A stretch of 64,000 bases of DNA from Nostoc sp. C052 (GCF_013393905.1 NZ_CP040272.1:4584001-4648000), one strand, 5' to 3'. Positions 30,966-40,936 are shown, counted from the first letter of the stretch. The notes: a model not told the origin generated them from the letters alone. A program made the numbers and translations.

Positions 30966-31082
30966 CGGGAATATGGTGCTACTAATCCTGATGAACCGCA
31001 AGTGTATCGACGTGGTGAGGTAGCTGAAGCTGAACCCGCAGTGCCAGGATGGACTATGTTAGTGGATAATTTGTTTGTTTAG
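30966..31082 (+). pseudogene. C-terminal fragment of a Uma2-family gene
   Basis: Open for 38 codons to TAG at 31080, reading REYGATNPDEPQVYRRGE, then VPGWTMLVDNLFV. This Arg-Gly-Glu, PGWxM, LF ending is the usual C-terminus of Uma2/DUF820 proteins, but the conserved N-terminal two thirds are missing. It is a gene remnant left by rearrangement. Confidence 0.6.
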
Positions 31083-31175
31083 CGATCGCCCACATACTAG
31101 TATAAAATAATGCGGTAATAAGTGCGATCGCTTCCAACTTTCGGTTAAAATAGCAACAATGTAGATATTAAAACA

Positions 31176-31649
31176 ATGGCGGAAACTGGCAGAATCAGGG
31201 TTGCTAAAGATAAGGCTGAGTTAGTAAAAGATTTAACATCTTCAAATGGTGGAACAGGCCCTTTTAATACTTTTGCTGATGTGATTGTGTTTGCAGCAGC
31301 TTTGGGTGCAAAGCATAAAAAACGTGTGCCTTTGGGAGAGATTTCTAAAAGGGAACCGTCGCCAATACCCCAAGAACAGTTTATAGTCAGGGGATATAAT
31401 ACAGTAATAAATTTAATAGCAATTGCTGAAACTCAAGAGATTAAACTTTTATCTCTCGAAGAAGGAAACAATAACGAAAAACGTAATTATATTTTTGAAG
31501 AATATGCCAATGGTGGACTTGAAATATTACAATCAGAAATCCGGGGCGCAGTAGATTATTCTGAAAGAATTTTATTGATTCTCAGTCATGAAAGGTTTCA
31601 AGATAACTCCCAAGAAGAAGAGTTTGATTTAAGCAAATTTCTTTCATAA
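31176..31649 (+). CDS. Dnd system-associated protein 4
   Basis: 157 residues. The pattern RIRVAKDKAELVKDLT, then FADVIVFAAALGAKHKKRVPLGEI and the late LLILSHERF is that of the dnd-associated protein 4 family, which is found only near Dnd genes. It has no catalytic motif I can see. Its clustering with the ATPase, HNH and dndBCDE genes supports the assignment. A role in restriction complex assembly is inferred. Confidence 0.7.
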   Translation: MAETGRIRVAKDKAELVKDLTSSNGGTGPFNTFADVIVFAAALGAKHKKRVPLGEISKREPSPIPQEQFIVRGYNTVINLIAIAETQEIKLLSLEEGNNNEKRNYIFEEYANGGLEILQSEIRGAVDYSERILLILSHERFQDNSQEEEFDLSKFLS

Positions 31650-31723
31650 GACAACATCAATTTATTGCTGAATAATTACCAACAGATTGAGCAAATACTT
31701 ACGATTTATATAAAAATTAAATA

Positions 31724-32704
31724 ATGAGTAAAGCACAACAGCCAGTACATCAGCTAAGTTTAATTTATTACTGTGAATGTTTTTCTAATATTAAGGTGTA
31801 TAAAAGTAAAAATAAGGGTGATGCTCTTAATAAACCCATATTACTTTTATCTATAATTGACCTAATTACACAAGATTTAATAACAGATAATCGTATTACA
31901 ATATCAGATGAATTGATTGATACATTCAAGAAGTATTGGGAAGTACTTGCTTCTAGTACTTTTAAGGGAAGTGATTTTGCCCTTCCTTTTTTTCATCTAA
32001 AAAATGACCAAGGGAAATTTTGGCATCTTCGTTATAGTTCGGAATATGATGGGGGTCGTCCGCAAACAATTCCCAAACTCAGGGAAGATGTTGGCTATGC
32101 ATATTTGGATGATGAACTATTTAATTTCATTCAAGATGAAATTTCTAAGCAAATATTAATTGATGCACTTATTTCAGCTTGGCTACCATCTGAAGATAAT
32201 ACGATAGAAACTTTTTTAAACATTAACCAAAGTTTTGAAGATGTACCTTTACAGATAGACAAAACTATTGAGTCTAGTAATTTAGATGCTAATCCTAGAT
32301 GGAGATTAAAAAAAGCATTAATTAGAAATGCTTTTTTCAGGAAAGCCATTATAAGTATTTATGATTACAAATGTGCTTTTTGTGGACTTAAAGTAACTAA
32401 ATCTGTAACTCAAAACATCGTTGATGGCGCACATATAAAGCCATTCTCACAATTCTATGATAGTAGAATTCATAATGGAATAGCACTGTGTAAAAACCAT
32501 CATTGGGCATTTGATCGCGGTTGGTTTGCTGTAGATGAGCAATACAAAATTATAGTTAGTAATCATTTGGAAGAAGCATCTCCCCATGCTAAACCTATGA
32601 AAAATTTTCATGGTGAAACAATACTTCTACCAAATACAGAGCAACATTTTCCAGAACAGGAAGCGCTGCAATGGCATCGCCAAAACATATTTCAATCAAG
32701 ATGA
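31724..32704 (+). CDS. HNH endonuclease with a sulfur-binding-domain-like N-terminus
   Basis: 326 residues. The N-terminal domain has NKPILLLSIIDLI (36-48) and ALPFFHLKND, then FWHL (86-102). This KP-LLL followed by PFxHL layout is seen in the SBD of phosphorothioate-dependent nucleases such as ScoMcrA. The C-terminal HNH domain has CxxC (217-220), GAHIKPFS (about 237), HNGIALCKNHHWAFDRG (about 250-266) with all expected His/Asn/Cys residues. If the domain binds sulfur-modified DNA, the enzyme would cut it. The next entries encode the modification system itself, so its specificity is a puzzle; see findings. SBD homology is judged by eye. Confidence 0.65.
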   Translation: MSKAQQPVHQLSLIYYCECFSNIKVYKSKNKGDALNKPILLLSIIDLITQDLITDNRITISDELIDTFKKYWEVLASSTFKGSDFALPFFHLKNDQGKFWHLRYSSEYDGGRPQTIPKLREDVGYAYLDDELFNFIQDEISKQILIDALISAWLPSEDNTIETFLNINQSFEDVPLQIDKTIESSNLDANPRWRLKKALIRNAFFRKAIISIYDYKCAFCGLKVTKSVTQNIVDGAHIKPFSQFYDSRIHNGIALCKNHHWAFDRGWFAVDEQYKIIVSNHLEEASPHAKPMKNFHGETILLPNTEQHFPEQEALQWHRQNIFQSR

Positions 32705-32924
32705 AATAAATATCAAACTATACCTATATAAGAGTTTAACTACCAATATGGGTATAGTTATTAGCGCTCAGGTAAGTTTAACTATTCAGTTAACTTCAAC
32801 ATGGGAACTAAAAGAAGGTTAGACCATGTTGAAGCAGAACGCCCAAAGGCGGCTGGATTTCCCCTCCCCTCATTTCTGTAGGCAGTTAGCAAGTTATTCA
32901 GGAGAGTGTTTCCCATCTCATCCA

Positions 32925-34523
32925 TTACAGAATAGCTGGAAGTCCTACCGCTTTCGGTTCAACAAACAGGCCATCAAAACTTATAGTTTTATCTTCCACA
33001 GTCCTAGCATCCGCCAAAGCCTTACGAAGTTCAGCACGTTCCATCTGTTCCTGAATTCCACCCAGGATATAAACTAATAACTTCGCCGCCAAATCTCGTC
33101 CAGCAACCTGTACACGCTTTTTATTTGGGTCATATAAAACCCCATACCAGAGAGATTGGGGATATTCCATACCACTAAAACCACCTTGCTGGTCAAACTT
33201 CCGCAGTTTCTTAAAAATATCTGCTAAGGAAAAACCTTTTTTAAATACCAAAATTCCCAAAGCTTGCGCTAATGCAACTTGAGCAACTGGACGGAAAAGC
33301 ATATTTCCTTCACCTCCATCCTTCTCAAAGCTAAAGCGCCGTAAAGCTGGTGTATCCTCGTGTTCTAAAATTTTATAACTAGAAAGACTAGCCAAAAAAT
33401 CAAATAGCTTTTTAAATTCCTCAATTCCCTGCTCAATTTCTTCATCCTCTGGACGCATGGGAATTAGACCTTTCTCCAAGGGTTTCCAGTGAGGAAACTT
33501 ATGAACTAAATATCGCTCAGACATATCTTGTAGAGCTTGCAAAGTCGTCAAAACTGTAGAATTGGAGGCTACTGTTGCACTATTCCAATTAACACGAGGA
33601 TTGCGCTCTTGTCGTTGTTCTAATAGTGGATGTGTAACTGCAATTTTTCTAGCAACGATCGCAAAACCATCATCTTCATTCAACTGTGTTAGCTGACCTT
33701 TAGTCAACGGTGCAGCCATCAGGTTGACATGAACAAAAATCGATCTCACCCTCCGCCTCGCCTCGGTGCGAGTTTCCCCAGCCGCTACCGCACAGATGAA
33801 CTCAATACCAATTTTCTCTTTGGGTAAATTTTGCAAGTAAGCAAGGTCTACTTGGTACTTTTCTATCAAATCATTGACTGTAATAAAACTGTCATCAGCA
33901 CCTTTATCTTTTTTATAGCGCTGGAGTTTGCGAGTTTTAATTAACTCCATCAACCCCTGTACACCCATTAATCGGTGTTGACCATCTAGTGCATAAATAG
34001 TTACATCATCCTCAGAAATATTTAGCAGACCTACTTTAGCGTCTTTATCTAAGGGGACGAAATCAGTAGTAGACTTGGTGGCACGTCCTTCACTATCCCA
34101 CTCAGCAGCTTTGGGATTATCTACCCACGGTTGATTAATTACTACTAGTACTGGCGGAAACTTATGGTTGTGTCGAGCCGCCAAATACTGCACTAGTGGC
34201 GCTTGACGTGACCAATCAAGGGGACGCTGTTGAATTTCATCAATACTATCCGCGTCAATCTCGACATTATCAGTTTCAGGATTATACTTTTTTTGAAACA
34301 GAGGTAAGCCAGAGGCGAAGTGAACCCGACCTGCAAACCATTCCAGTGTAACAGAGCTAACATAAGCCTCAGTACCACCCATCTCGGTTTTTTGAACGAG
34401 AATCTGATCTTTTCTCCCTAAAAACTTCTCTAGGAGTAAAGCTAGTACCTGTTTTTCCTTGTTTTCCCGTTCCAGGTATTCTCTAGCGATGTCAGCAGTG
34501 GGGTCAGATGCACTATCTTTCAT
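32925..34523 (-). CDS. dndB: DndB, DGQHR-domain protein of the phosphorothioation system
   Basis: 532 residues. The diagnostic DGQHRLMGV motif lies near residue 180 (YALDGQHRLMG), followed by the DndB core (FVHVNLMAAPLTKGQLTQLNEDDGFAIVAR, in parts). DndB is a regulator of dnd expression and modification frequency and is not needed for sulfur insertion. It is divergent from dndC, and two palindromes lie in the shared 172-base control region, consistent with direct repression. Confidence 0.9.
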   Translation of the reverse strand: MKDSASDPTADIAREYLERENKEKQVLALLLEKFLGRKDQILVQKTEMGGTEAYVSSVTLEWFAGRVHFASGLPLFQKKYNPETDNVEIDADSIDEIQQRPLDWSRQAPLVQYLAARHNHKFPPVLVVINQPWVDNPKAAEWDSEGRATKSTTDFVPLDKDAKVGLLNISEDDVTIYALDGQHRLMGVQGLMELIKTRKLQRYKKDKGADDSFITVNDLIEKYQVDLAYLQNLPKEKIGIEFICAVAAGETRTEARRRVRSIFVHVNLMAAPLTKGQLTQLNEDDGFAIVARKIAVTHPLLEQRQERNPRVNWNSATVASNSTVLTTLQALQDMSERYLVHKFPHWKPLEKGLIPMRPEDEEIEQGIEEFKKLFDFLASLSSYKILEHEDTPALRRFSFEKDGGEGNMLFRPVAQVALAQALGILVFKKGFSLADIFKKLRKFDQQGGFSGMEYPQSLWYGVLYDPNKKRVQVAGRDLAAKLLVYILGGIQEQMERAELRKALADARTVEDKTISFDGLFVEPKAVGLPAIL

Positions 34524-34562
34524 GTTAAATTTTAAAAACAGAATAGGATTATGTCGTTTAAT

Positions 34563-34604
34563 TATCCAAAAATTTGGATATTAGTAGTAAAGTTTTTAAA
34601 AACT
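34563..34604. promoter_or_regulatory. Two palindromes in the dndB-dndC divergent control region
   Basis: TATCCAAA-AA-TTTGGATA (34563-34580) and the perfect palindrome AGTTTTTAAAAACT (34591-34604). They lie 40 and 68 bases from the dndB start and about 90 bases from the dndC start. Because DndB is known to repress dnd genes, they are candidate operators. Confidence 0.5.
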
Positions 34605-34611
34605 TTTCTTC

Positions 34612-34661
34612 AACCCAGGTCGCTGGGTTTTGTCTGTGTAGACGCGAATTCTATTCGCCCG
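34612..34661 (+). repeat. REP-like element before dndC
   Basis: Hairpin AACCCAG-GTCG-CTGGGTT followed by GTGTAGACGCGAATTCTATT and CGCCCG, the same tail as the REPs around the transposase at 36.4 kb and the copy at 56.6 kb. It ends just before the first ATG of the dndC frame. Confidence 0.75.
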
Positions 34662-34695
34662 AATGTTACGCCAGTGTTTCCAGAGAGAAGGAGAA

Positions 34696-36318
34696 ATGAC
34701 TACAGCACAACAAGCAGAAAATAAAGGTCAGCAAACACGTACTGTAGCAGAGTTAGTGGACTACATCCAAGCTCTCACCATTGAAATTCAAGAATTGTAT
34801 TGTTTAGATGAGATCCCTTGGGTGGTAGGCTATTCGGGCGGAAAAGACAGTACTGCTACTTTACAGCTTATCTGGAATGCGATCGCGGCACTACCAGTTG
34901 AAAAGCGAAAAAAGACTATTCATGTTATTACAACTGATACGCTGGTAGAAAATCCTGTGGTCTCTGTTTGGGTACGTAACTCTTTAGAACAGATGAAGGT
35001 TGCTGCTAAAGAGCAAGAAATGCCAATTGAACCCCATTTGCTTTATCCTGCAATTAAGGATACCTTTTGGGTAAACTTAATTGGGAAAGGCTACCCAGCG
35101 CCACGAAACAGATTTAGATGGTGTACTGAACGCCTTAAAATTCAACCATCTGACAGCTTTATCCGTGCAGTTATTAGGTCTAATGGTGAAGTAATTCTTG
35201 TCTTAGGTACACGCAAGGCTGAAAGTACGAAACGTGCTGCTACGATGGCTAAACATAGAGAATCGCGGGTACGTGATCACATAAATACTAATCCCAATCG
35301 ACCTAACTCATTGATTTATCTTCCTATTGAAGATTGGCGTACTGATGAAGTTTGGATTTACTTAAATCAGTGGCAAAATTCTTGGGGATATAGCAACAAA
35401 GACTTATTCATTATGTATCGAGGTGCAACAGCCGATAATGAATGTCCACTAGTTGTTGATACTTCTACTCCTAGCTGTGGTGATTCACGATTTGGCTGCT
35501 GGGTTTGCACAATAGTTAGTAAGGATAAATCAATGGAGGCAATGATCCAAAATGATGAAGAGAAAGAATGGATGCAGCCTCTATTGGATATCCGTAACGA
35601 ACTAGATATTAAAGATGACTGGGACAAGAGAGATTTTAGAAGAATTTGGGGAGATGTCCAACTATTTGAGCGCAATAAAGATGGGGAAACAACTGTTGTA
35701 CCAATACCTGGCCCCTATACAAAATATTGGCGGGAACATTGGCTCAGACGATTATTAGAAGCGCAAACAAAAACCCGTCGGACAGCGCCAGAAAATATGC
35801 GTGACATCACCCTAATTACTCTAGAAGAAATGAGTGAAATCCGCCGCATTTGGCTAGAAGAAAAACATGAATTTGATGATAGCTTACCCCGGATTTATCA
35901 AGAAGTGACAGGCGAAGAATTTCAAGATCCCCGTCCTGGTGCAGACTATAGCCTACTAGGTCGTGATGAATGGATAGTATTAGAAGAAATCTGTGAAGGT
36001 GACGCGATGCACTTGGAACTCATGGCGAAATTGTTAGATACAGAACGCCAGTATCGCAAAAAAACTCGTCGCGTAGGGATATATGAAACCTTAGAAAAAT
36101 GTTTTAATACGAGTTCCCGTTCTCCAGAAGATGCGATTAAAAATGCTCGTTTGAAACGCGAATTAAGCGAAGCAGTTAGTCAAGGTGATGTTGCAAAAGT
36201 CAAGCAGATGACTTTGGGCGATGTTGCAGCAATCAATGAAGTAGATGAATGTAAAAGTGAAAGTGATGAAGAGGTAACTTGGGCAAGTATGAAATTTAAA
36301 AAGGAAAACTCAGAATAA
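34696..36318 (+). CDS. dndC: DndC, PAPS reductase-like sulfurtransferase
   Basis: 540 residues. I chose the ATG at 34696 because AAGGAG lies just upstream; an ATG 11 codons earlier falls in the REP. The PP-loop GYSGGKDST is at about 45-53, the RWCTERLK motif near 143, and a Cys cluster (ECPLV to CGDSRFGCWVC, about 250-276) for the 4Fe-4S cluster. DndC activates the DNA backbone with ATP and transfers sulfur from the DndA/IscS desulfurase. It heads dndCDE. Confidence 0.96.
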   Translation: MTTAQQAENKGQQTRTVAELVDYIQALTIEIQELYCLDEIPWVVGYSGGKDSTATLQLIWNAIAALPVEKRKKTIHVITTDTLVENPVVSVWVRNSLEQMKVAAKEQEMPIEPHLLYPAIKDTFWVNLIGKGYPAPRNRFRWCTERLKIQPSDSFIRAVIRSNGEVILVLGTRKAESTKRAATMAKHRESRVRDHINTNPNRPNSLIYLPIEDWRTDEVWIYLNQWQNSWGYSNKDLFIMYRGATADNECPLVVDTSTPSCGDSRFGCWVCTIVSKDKSMEAMIQNDEEKEWMQPLLDIRNELDIKDDWDKRDFRRIWGDVQLFERNKDGETTVVPIPGPYTKYWREHWLRRLLEAQTKTRRTAPENMRDITLITLEEMSEIRRIWLEEKHEFDDSLPRIYQEVTGEEFQDPRPGADYSLLGRDEWIVLEEICEGDAMHLELMAKLLDTERQYRKKTRRVGIYETLEKCFNTSSRSPEDAIKNARLKRELSEAVSQGDVAKVKQMTLGDVAAINEVDECKSESDEEVTWASMKFKKENSE

Positions 36319-36333
36319 TAGTAATAATATAAT

Positions 36334-36385
36334 ACCGGGCGATTGGAAATCGCGGCTACACAGACGAAACCCACCTTCGTGGGTT
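36334..36385 (-). repeat. REP element, left of the transposase
   Basis: Reads ccgggcgattggaaatcgcgg then a GTGGGTT-CTTC... hairpin (AACCCAC-CTTC-GTGGGTT at 36368-36385). It is an inverted counterpart of the REP at 36830-36881, and both flank the transposase. Confidence 0.75.
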
Positions 36386-36393
36386 AAAGAAAA

Positions 36394-36807
36394 ATGAGAT
36401 CAAGTTTTACGCAATTGTATGTGCATTATGTTTGGGCTACGTGGGATAGATTGCCTATAATTACGCCTGATATTCAGAAGGAAGTTTACGGGGCAATTAT
36501 TCGGGAATCTGAACAGTTAAAATGTACCGTAATTGCAATTGGCGGTATTGAAGATCATGTCCATCTGCTAACGGGTTTTCCGCCAACCATAAGTATCTCT
36601 GAATTGGTTAAACAAATTAAGGGAAGTTCGTCCCATTTCATCACCCACGAAATCAAGCCAGGTGAGTTTTTCAAGTGACAAGGTAGCTATGGAGCTTTTA
36701 CAGTGAGTCATGATGCCATTGATAATATAGCCAATTACATCAGAAACCAAGCTATCCACCATAGCCAAAAATCACTTATTCCCACCTGGGAACTAACTCC
36801 AAAATAA
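36394..36807 (+). pseudogene. REP-associated tyrosine transposase (IS200-like), nonsense codon
   Basis: 137 codons with a TGA at 36676-36678 in place of the Trp codon TGG (FKWQGSYGAF is expected). The HUH motif EDHVHLL is at about 51-57 and the catalytic Tyr is in NYIRNQ beyond the stop. The transposase lies between inverted REPs on both sides, the usual RAYT configuration, so it once mobilised the REP family. One base change inactivated it. Confidence 0.8.
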
Positions 36808-36829
36808 CCCAAAAATTATGTACTAATTT

Positions 36830-36925
36830 AGTCCACGAAGGTGGACTTTGCCTGTGTAGCCGCGAATTCCATTCGCCCGGGATCTTATCAACTTTGCCTG
36901 CGTGACCACGAATTCTATTCGCCCA
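36830..36925 (+). repeat. REP elements, right of the transposase
   Basis: First element (36830-36881): AGTCCAC-GAAG-GTGGACT hairpin, then GTGTAGCCGCGAATTCCATT and CGCCCG. A second, shorter unit (36894-36925) repeats the tail as GTGACCACGAATTCTATTCG. They mirror the element at 36334. Confidence 0.75.
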
Positions 36926-36953
36926 GTATCTTAATAAACCCACAATCAGATAA

Positions 36954-38939
36954 ATGATATTTCTTGAACTCGTTCTACAAAACTTTGGCCCCTACAGTGG
37001 AAAACAGGTAATCAACCTTAACCCAAAAATTGATGAGGAAAGCTCACACCCAATTATCTTATTAGGGGGGATGAATGGCGGCGGAAAAACCACGCTTATG
37101 GATGCCATTCGTCTCGCCCTTTATGGCGCTCGCGCCCAATGTTCTACCCGTGGTAATTTAAGTTATAGTGATTTTCTCAATCAATGCGTTAACAACAAAA
37201 TAGATCCAGTTGCAGACACCCGGATTGAATTACTTTTTGAACATATTGAAAATGATAAACCAATAAAATACCGTGTTGTCCGTAGTTGGACAAAAAATCC
37301 TAAAGATGGTAAGGATACATTAGGTATTTTAGGTGACAGTGATACATGGCCGGATGCTTTAGTTAATATTTGGGATGAATATATTGAAAATCTCCTGCCA
37401 TTAGGGATTTCTAACTTATTTCTCTTTGATGGTGAACAAGTTAAAGAACTTGCAGAACAAGAAACACCACCACCAGTTGTAGTAGATGCAATTCGTGGAC
37501 TTTTAGGGCTAGAGTTAGCAGACCGTTTAGCAGTTGATTTAGATATTTTAGTTAACCGGAAACTTAAAGAAGTTGGTAATAGTAAGGATTTAGCAAATAT
37601 AGAGGAAATTGAAACTAGGTTAACCCAACAGCAAGAAGATTATCAAACAACAGAAGAGAAAGTAGAAATTCTCAAAAATGAGGTAGAAGAGTTAGAACAA
37701 AAGCAGCAAGAAGCCTTTGATAAATTTATTTCTGAAGGTGGGAAGATTGCAGCAGAACGCAATCAACTAGAATTACAACAGGATACAAAAACTGCGGAAA
37801 TTGAACAAGTACGTCAGTCGATGTGTGAATTAGCGGCTGATGTTTTACCTCTGGCATTAATTCCTAATTTGCTTAATCAGGCGCAAACACAGGGGGAAAA
37901 AGAATTTCGCCATCAACAGGTACAAATTTCTAAAGATTTGTTAATTGAGCGAGATCAGCGTTTACTCACTTGGCTAAATCAAGTAGAAATTTCTCCGATA
38001 CAAGTTGAAAAAATCCAATCATTTTTAATCCAAGATGTAGATAGTTTATATGCAAAGACTCTCCAGACGGAAGCACGTTGGTTATTAGCTGATGATGAAA
38101 CTTTAAGTCAACTAGATAATCTTATATATCACTTACAAAATTCTAAACTTTCTGCAAAAGAGAAATTAGCTATTCTCAGAAATAAAGAAGAAGAAATTCA
38201 TACTCTAGAAAGACAAGTGCAAACAGCAGCAGCACCAGAAGATTATACAAAGCTGCGTCAAGCACTAGAAACGGCACAAAATCAAGTCGTTGAAGCTAAA
38301 GCAAATTACGAAACAATCCGCCGTCGTTTAGCTGAATTAGAAACTATTATTGCCAAGTCGAAGAGAGAATTAAGTGATTATACTGTAGAAAATATTAAAC
38401 ATAAAAATAGCGAACATATTATTACTTCAGCAGCGAAAGTTCAAAACACACTCAAGATTTTTCGTGAAAAATTAACCCTGCGAAAACTGAATAAATTAGA
38501 GGAAGAAGTTAAAAATTGCTTCCTTTATCTCCTCCACAAATCAGACTTGGTGCATCGCATTACTATTGATACCAAGACTTTCAGCCTTTTACTTTATGAT
38601 TTAAATGGTAAACCTGTCCCTAAACATCGCCTCTCGGCTGGCGAAAAACAATTACTGGCGATCGCATTCCTCTGGGGTTTAGCCAAAGTCTCTGGACACC
38701 GCCTACCAGTAGCAATCGATACGCCACTAGGTAGACTAGACTCTTCTCACCGCAACAACTTAGTAGAACGCTACTTTCCATCCGCCAGTCACCAAGTAAT
38801 TTTGTTATCTACGGATACTGAGATTGGCAAAAAAGAAGTAGAAACACTGCGAGAAAACGAAGCGATCGCTCGTGAATATCTGCTTAAATATGACTCCACT
38901 ACCCGCCAAACAACCATACAACCAGGATATTTTTGGTAG
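36954..38939 (+). CDS. dndD: DndD, SMC-like ATPase of the phosphorothioation system
   Basis: 661 residues. Walker A GGMNGGGKTT at 38-47 fits DndD (FGPYSGKQVINLN before it). Coiled coils at about 200-310 and 400-470 separate the halves; the ABC signature RLSAGEKQLLAIAF is near 560 and Walker B LPVAIDTPLGRLDSSHR near 585-600. DndD nicks or deforms DNA and works with DndC and DndE. It differs from the zinc-hook ATPase at 27.8 kb. Confidence 0.95.
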   Translation: MIFLELVLQNFGPYSGKQVINLNPKIDEESSHPIILLGGMNGGGKTTLMDAIRLALYGARAQCSTRGNLSYSDFLNQCVNNKIDPVADTRIELLFEHIENDKPIKYRVVRSWTKNPKDGKDTLGILGDSDTWPDALVNIWDEYIENLLPLGISNLFLFDGEQVKELAEQETPPPVVVDAIRGLLGLELADRLAVDLDILVNRKLKEVGNSKDLANIEEIETRLTQQQEDYQTTEEKVEILKNEVEELEQKQQEAFDKFISEGGKIAAERNQLELQQDTKTAEIEQVRQSMCELAADVLPLALIPNLLNQAQTQGEKEFRHQQVQISKDLLIERDQRLLTWLNQVEISPIQVEKIQSFLIQDVDSLYAKTLQTEARWLLADDETLSQLDNLIYHLQNSKLSAKEKLAILRNKEEEIHTLERQVQTAAAPEDYTKLRQALETAQNQVVEAKANYETIRRRLAELETIIAKSKRELSDYTVENIKHKNSEHIITSAAKVQNTLKIFREKLTLRKLNKLEEEVKNCFLYLLHKSDLVHRITIDTKTFSLLLYDLNGKPVPKHRLSAGEKQLLAIAFLWGLAKVSGHRLPVAIDTPLGRLDSSHRNNLVERYFPSASHQVILLSTDTEIGKKEVETLRENEAIAREYLLKYDSTTRQTTIQPGYFW

Positions 38940-39037
38940 TAGATATATTATCTGACTCCAAGATGCTTGAAGTTGAAACTGCGGTTCGCTACTGTTTGGG
39001 TTTATGACCGAAAACTACTTCAATTTTTAGGAAGATT

Positions 39038-39424
<387 letters not shown>

Positions 39425-39431
39425 AAGGATA

Positions 39432-39471
39432 TTAGTTGACTGTTAACTGTTCACTGTTAACTGACAACTAA
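39432..39471. repeat. Inverted repeat between dndE and the methyltransferase gene
   Basis: TTAGTTGACTGTTAACTGTT leads into the mirror sequence ending TTAACTGACAACTAA; the outer arms TTAGTTG and CAACTAA and the inner GTTAAC units pair. It ends five bases before the ATG at 39476 and may modulate expression of the last gene. Confidence 0.6.
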
Positions 39472-39475
39472 GATT

Positions 39476-40936
39476 ATGCCTGAAGCGCTAGAAATTGAGC
39501 GTCATAGAGCTGCGATCGCTCGCACTGATATATCTCGCCCTGTACGATTGGCTATAGAATGGGCAATCCTACATCAAGACACCACTTTTTTTGACTACGG
39601 TTGCGGCTACGGTGGTGATGTCCAACGAGTAAAAAACTTAGGTTACACTAGCGCAGGTTGGGACCCTTACTACTATCCTGATGTACCACGCACCCCCGCC
39701 GATGTGGTCAACTTGGGCTATGTCCTCAATGTTATTGAAGATGCAGAAGAACGCCGTCAAAGCCTAATCCAAGCCTGGGAACTCACCGGGAAAGTTTTAA
39801 TTGTCGCGGCTCAAATCCTGATTAATGCTCCCAGCAAAACCCAACTTGCTTACAATGATGGCATTGTGACGCGCCGCAATACTTTTCAGAAATATTACGA
39901 ACAAGAAGAACTCAAAACTTATATTGATGAAGTCCTAAATGTCGATGCAGTACCGATCGCACTAGGCGTATACTTTGTTTTTCGAGATGAGGCGGAAAAA
40001 GAAAGTTACAAAGCTATCCGCTTCTTTTCTGCGACTTCTACACCGCGAATCCGTATCCCCGTTAAGCGGTTTGAAGACTATCAAGAACAGCTGCAACCAC
40101 TCATGGCTTTTTTTACCAAGCGCGGTAGACTACCTGTGAAAGGCGAATTGGAAAATGAACAGGAATTACTGAGCGAATTTGGTAACTTCCGCCGCGCCTT
40201 TGGTGTAGTTTTGCAAGCTACTGATGAAGCTGAATGGGATGCGATCGCTTACCGTCGTTCTTTAGATATCCAAGTTTATCTTGCCCTGACTCACTTTGAT
40301 CGACGCCCTGCATGGCAAAAGCTAGCGCCAGAAATGCGCCACGATATCAAAGCTTTTTTTAGTAGCTACGAGGAAGCGTGCCTTGTAGCTGACCAAAAGC
40401 TTTTCAGCTTAGGTAAACCTGGGGTGATTAAAACTGCTTGTGAAAAAAGTAAAATTGGTAAACATACACGCGGTGCTATTTACGTCCATGTTTCGGCATT
40501 AGCAGCACTTGACCCTGTACTGCGAATTTGTGAAGGTTGTGCTAGCCGCACCATTGGGCGTGTCGATGAAGCCACATTGATCAAATTTCACACTGATAAG
40601 CCGCAAATATCCTATCTGTCTTACCCTGAATTCGACACTGATCCCCACCCAGCCTTAAAAGCCAGCATCGGTATTGATTTAAAAACCCTCTTCATAACTC
40701 ACCGAGACTACAAAAGTAGGGCAAATCCGCCGATTTTGCACCGTAAGGAAACATTTGTTACTAGCAACTACCCACGCTACGAAGAATTTGCTAAACTCAC
40801 CCAACAAGAACAGGAATTAGGATTGCTCAATAGCAAAAGCGACATCGGTACGCGTGAAGGTTGGGAAAAATGCCTCACTGCCCACAGAGTAGAAATCAGG
40901 GGGCATCAGGTTTATTCAATTAGTGCTGAGTGCTGA
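39476..40936 (+). CDS. DNA phosphorothioation-associated putative methyltransferase
   Basis: 486 residues. A SAM-binding motif FFDYGCGYGGD is at about 38-48, and the protein extends well beyond a simple methyltransferase (HFDRRPAWQKLAPEMRHDI, then ASIGIDLKTLFITHRDYK). This whole layout belongs to the Dnd-linked methyltransferase family. It may methylate DNA near the sulfur sites or modify another target; the true substrate is unknown. It is the last gene of the dndCDE operon. Confidence 0.85.
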   Translation: MPEALEIERHRAAIARTDISRPVRLAIEWAILHQDTTFFDYGCGYGGDVQRVKNLGYTSAGWDPYYYPDVPRTPADVVNLGYVLNVIEDAEERRQSLIQAWELTGKVLIVAAQILINAPSKTQLAYNDGIVTRRNTFQKYYEQEELKTYIDEVLNVDAVPIALGVYFVFRDEAEKESYKAIRFFSATSTPRIRIPVKRFEDYQEQLQPLMAFFTKRGRLPVKGELENEQELLSEFGNFRRAFGVVLQATDEAEWDAIAYRRSLDIQVYLALTHFDRRPAWQKLAPEMRHDIKAFFSSYEEACLVADQKLFSLGKPGVIKTACEKSKIGKHTRGAIYVHVSALAALDPVLRICEGCASRTIGRVDEATLIKFHTDKPQISYLSYPEFDTDPHPALKASIGIDLKTLFITHRDYKSRANPPILHRKETFVTSNYPRYEEFAKLTQQEQELGLLNSKSDIGTREGWEKCLTAHRVEIRGHQVYSISAEC

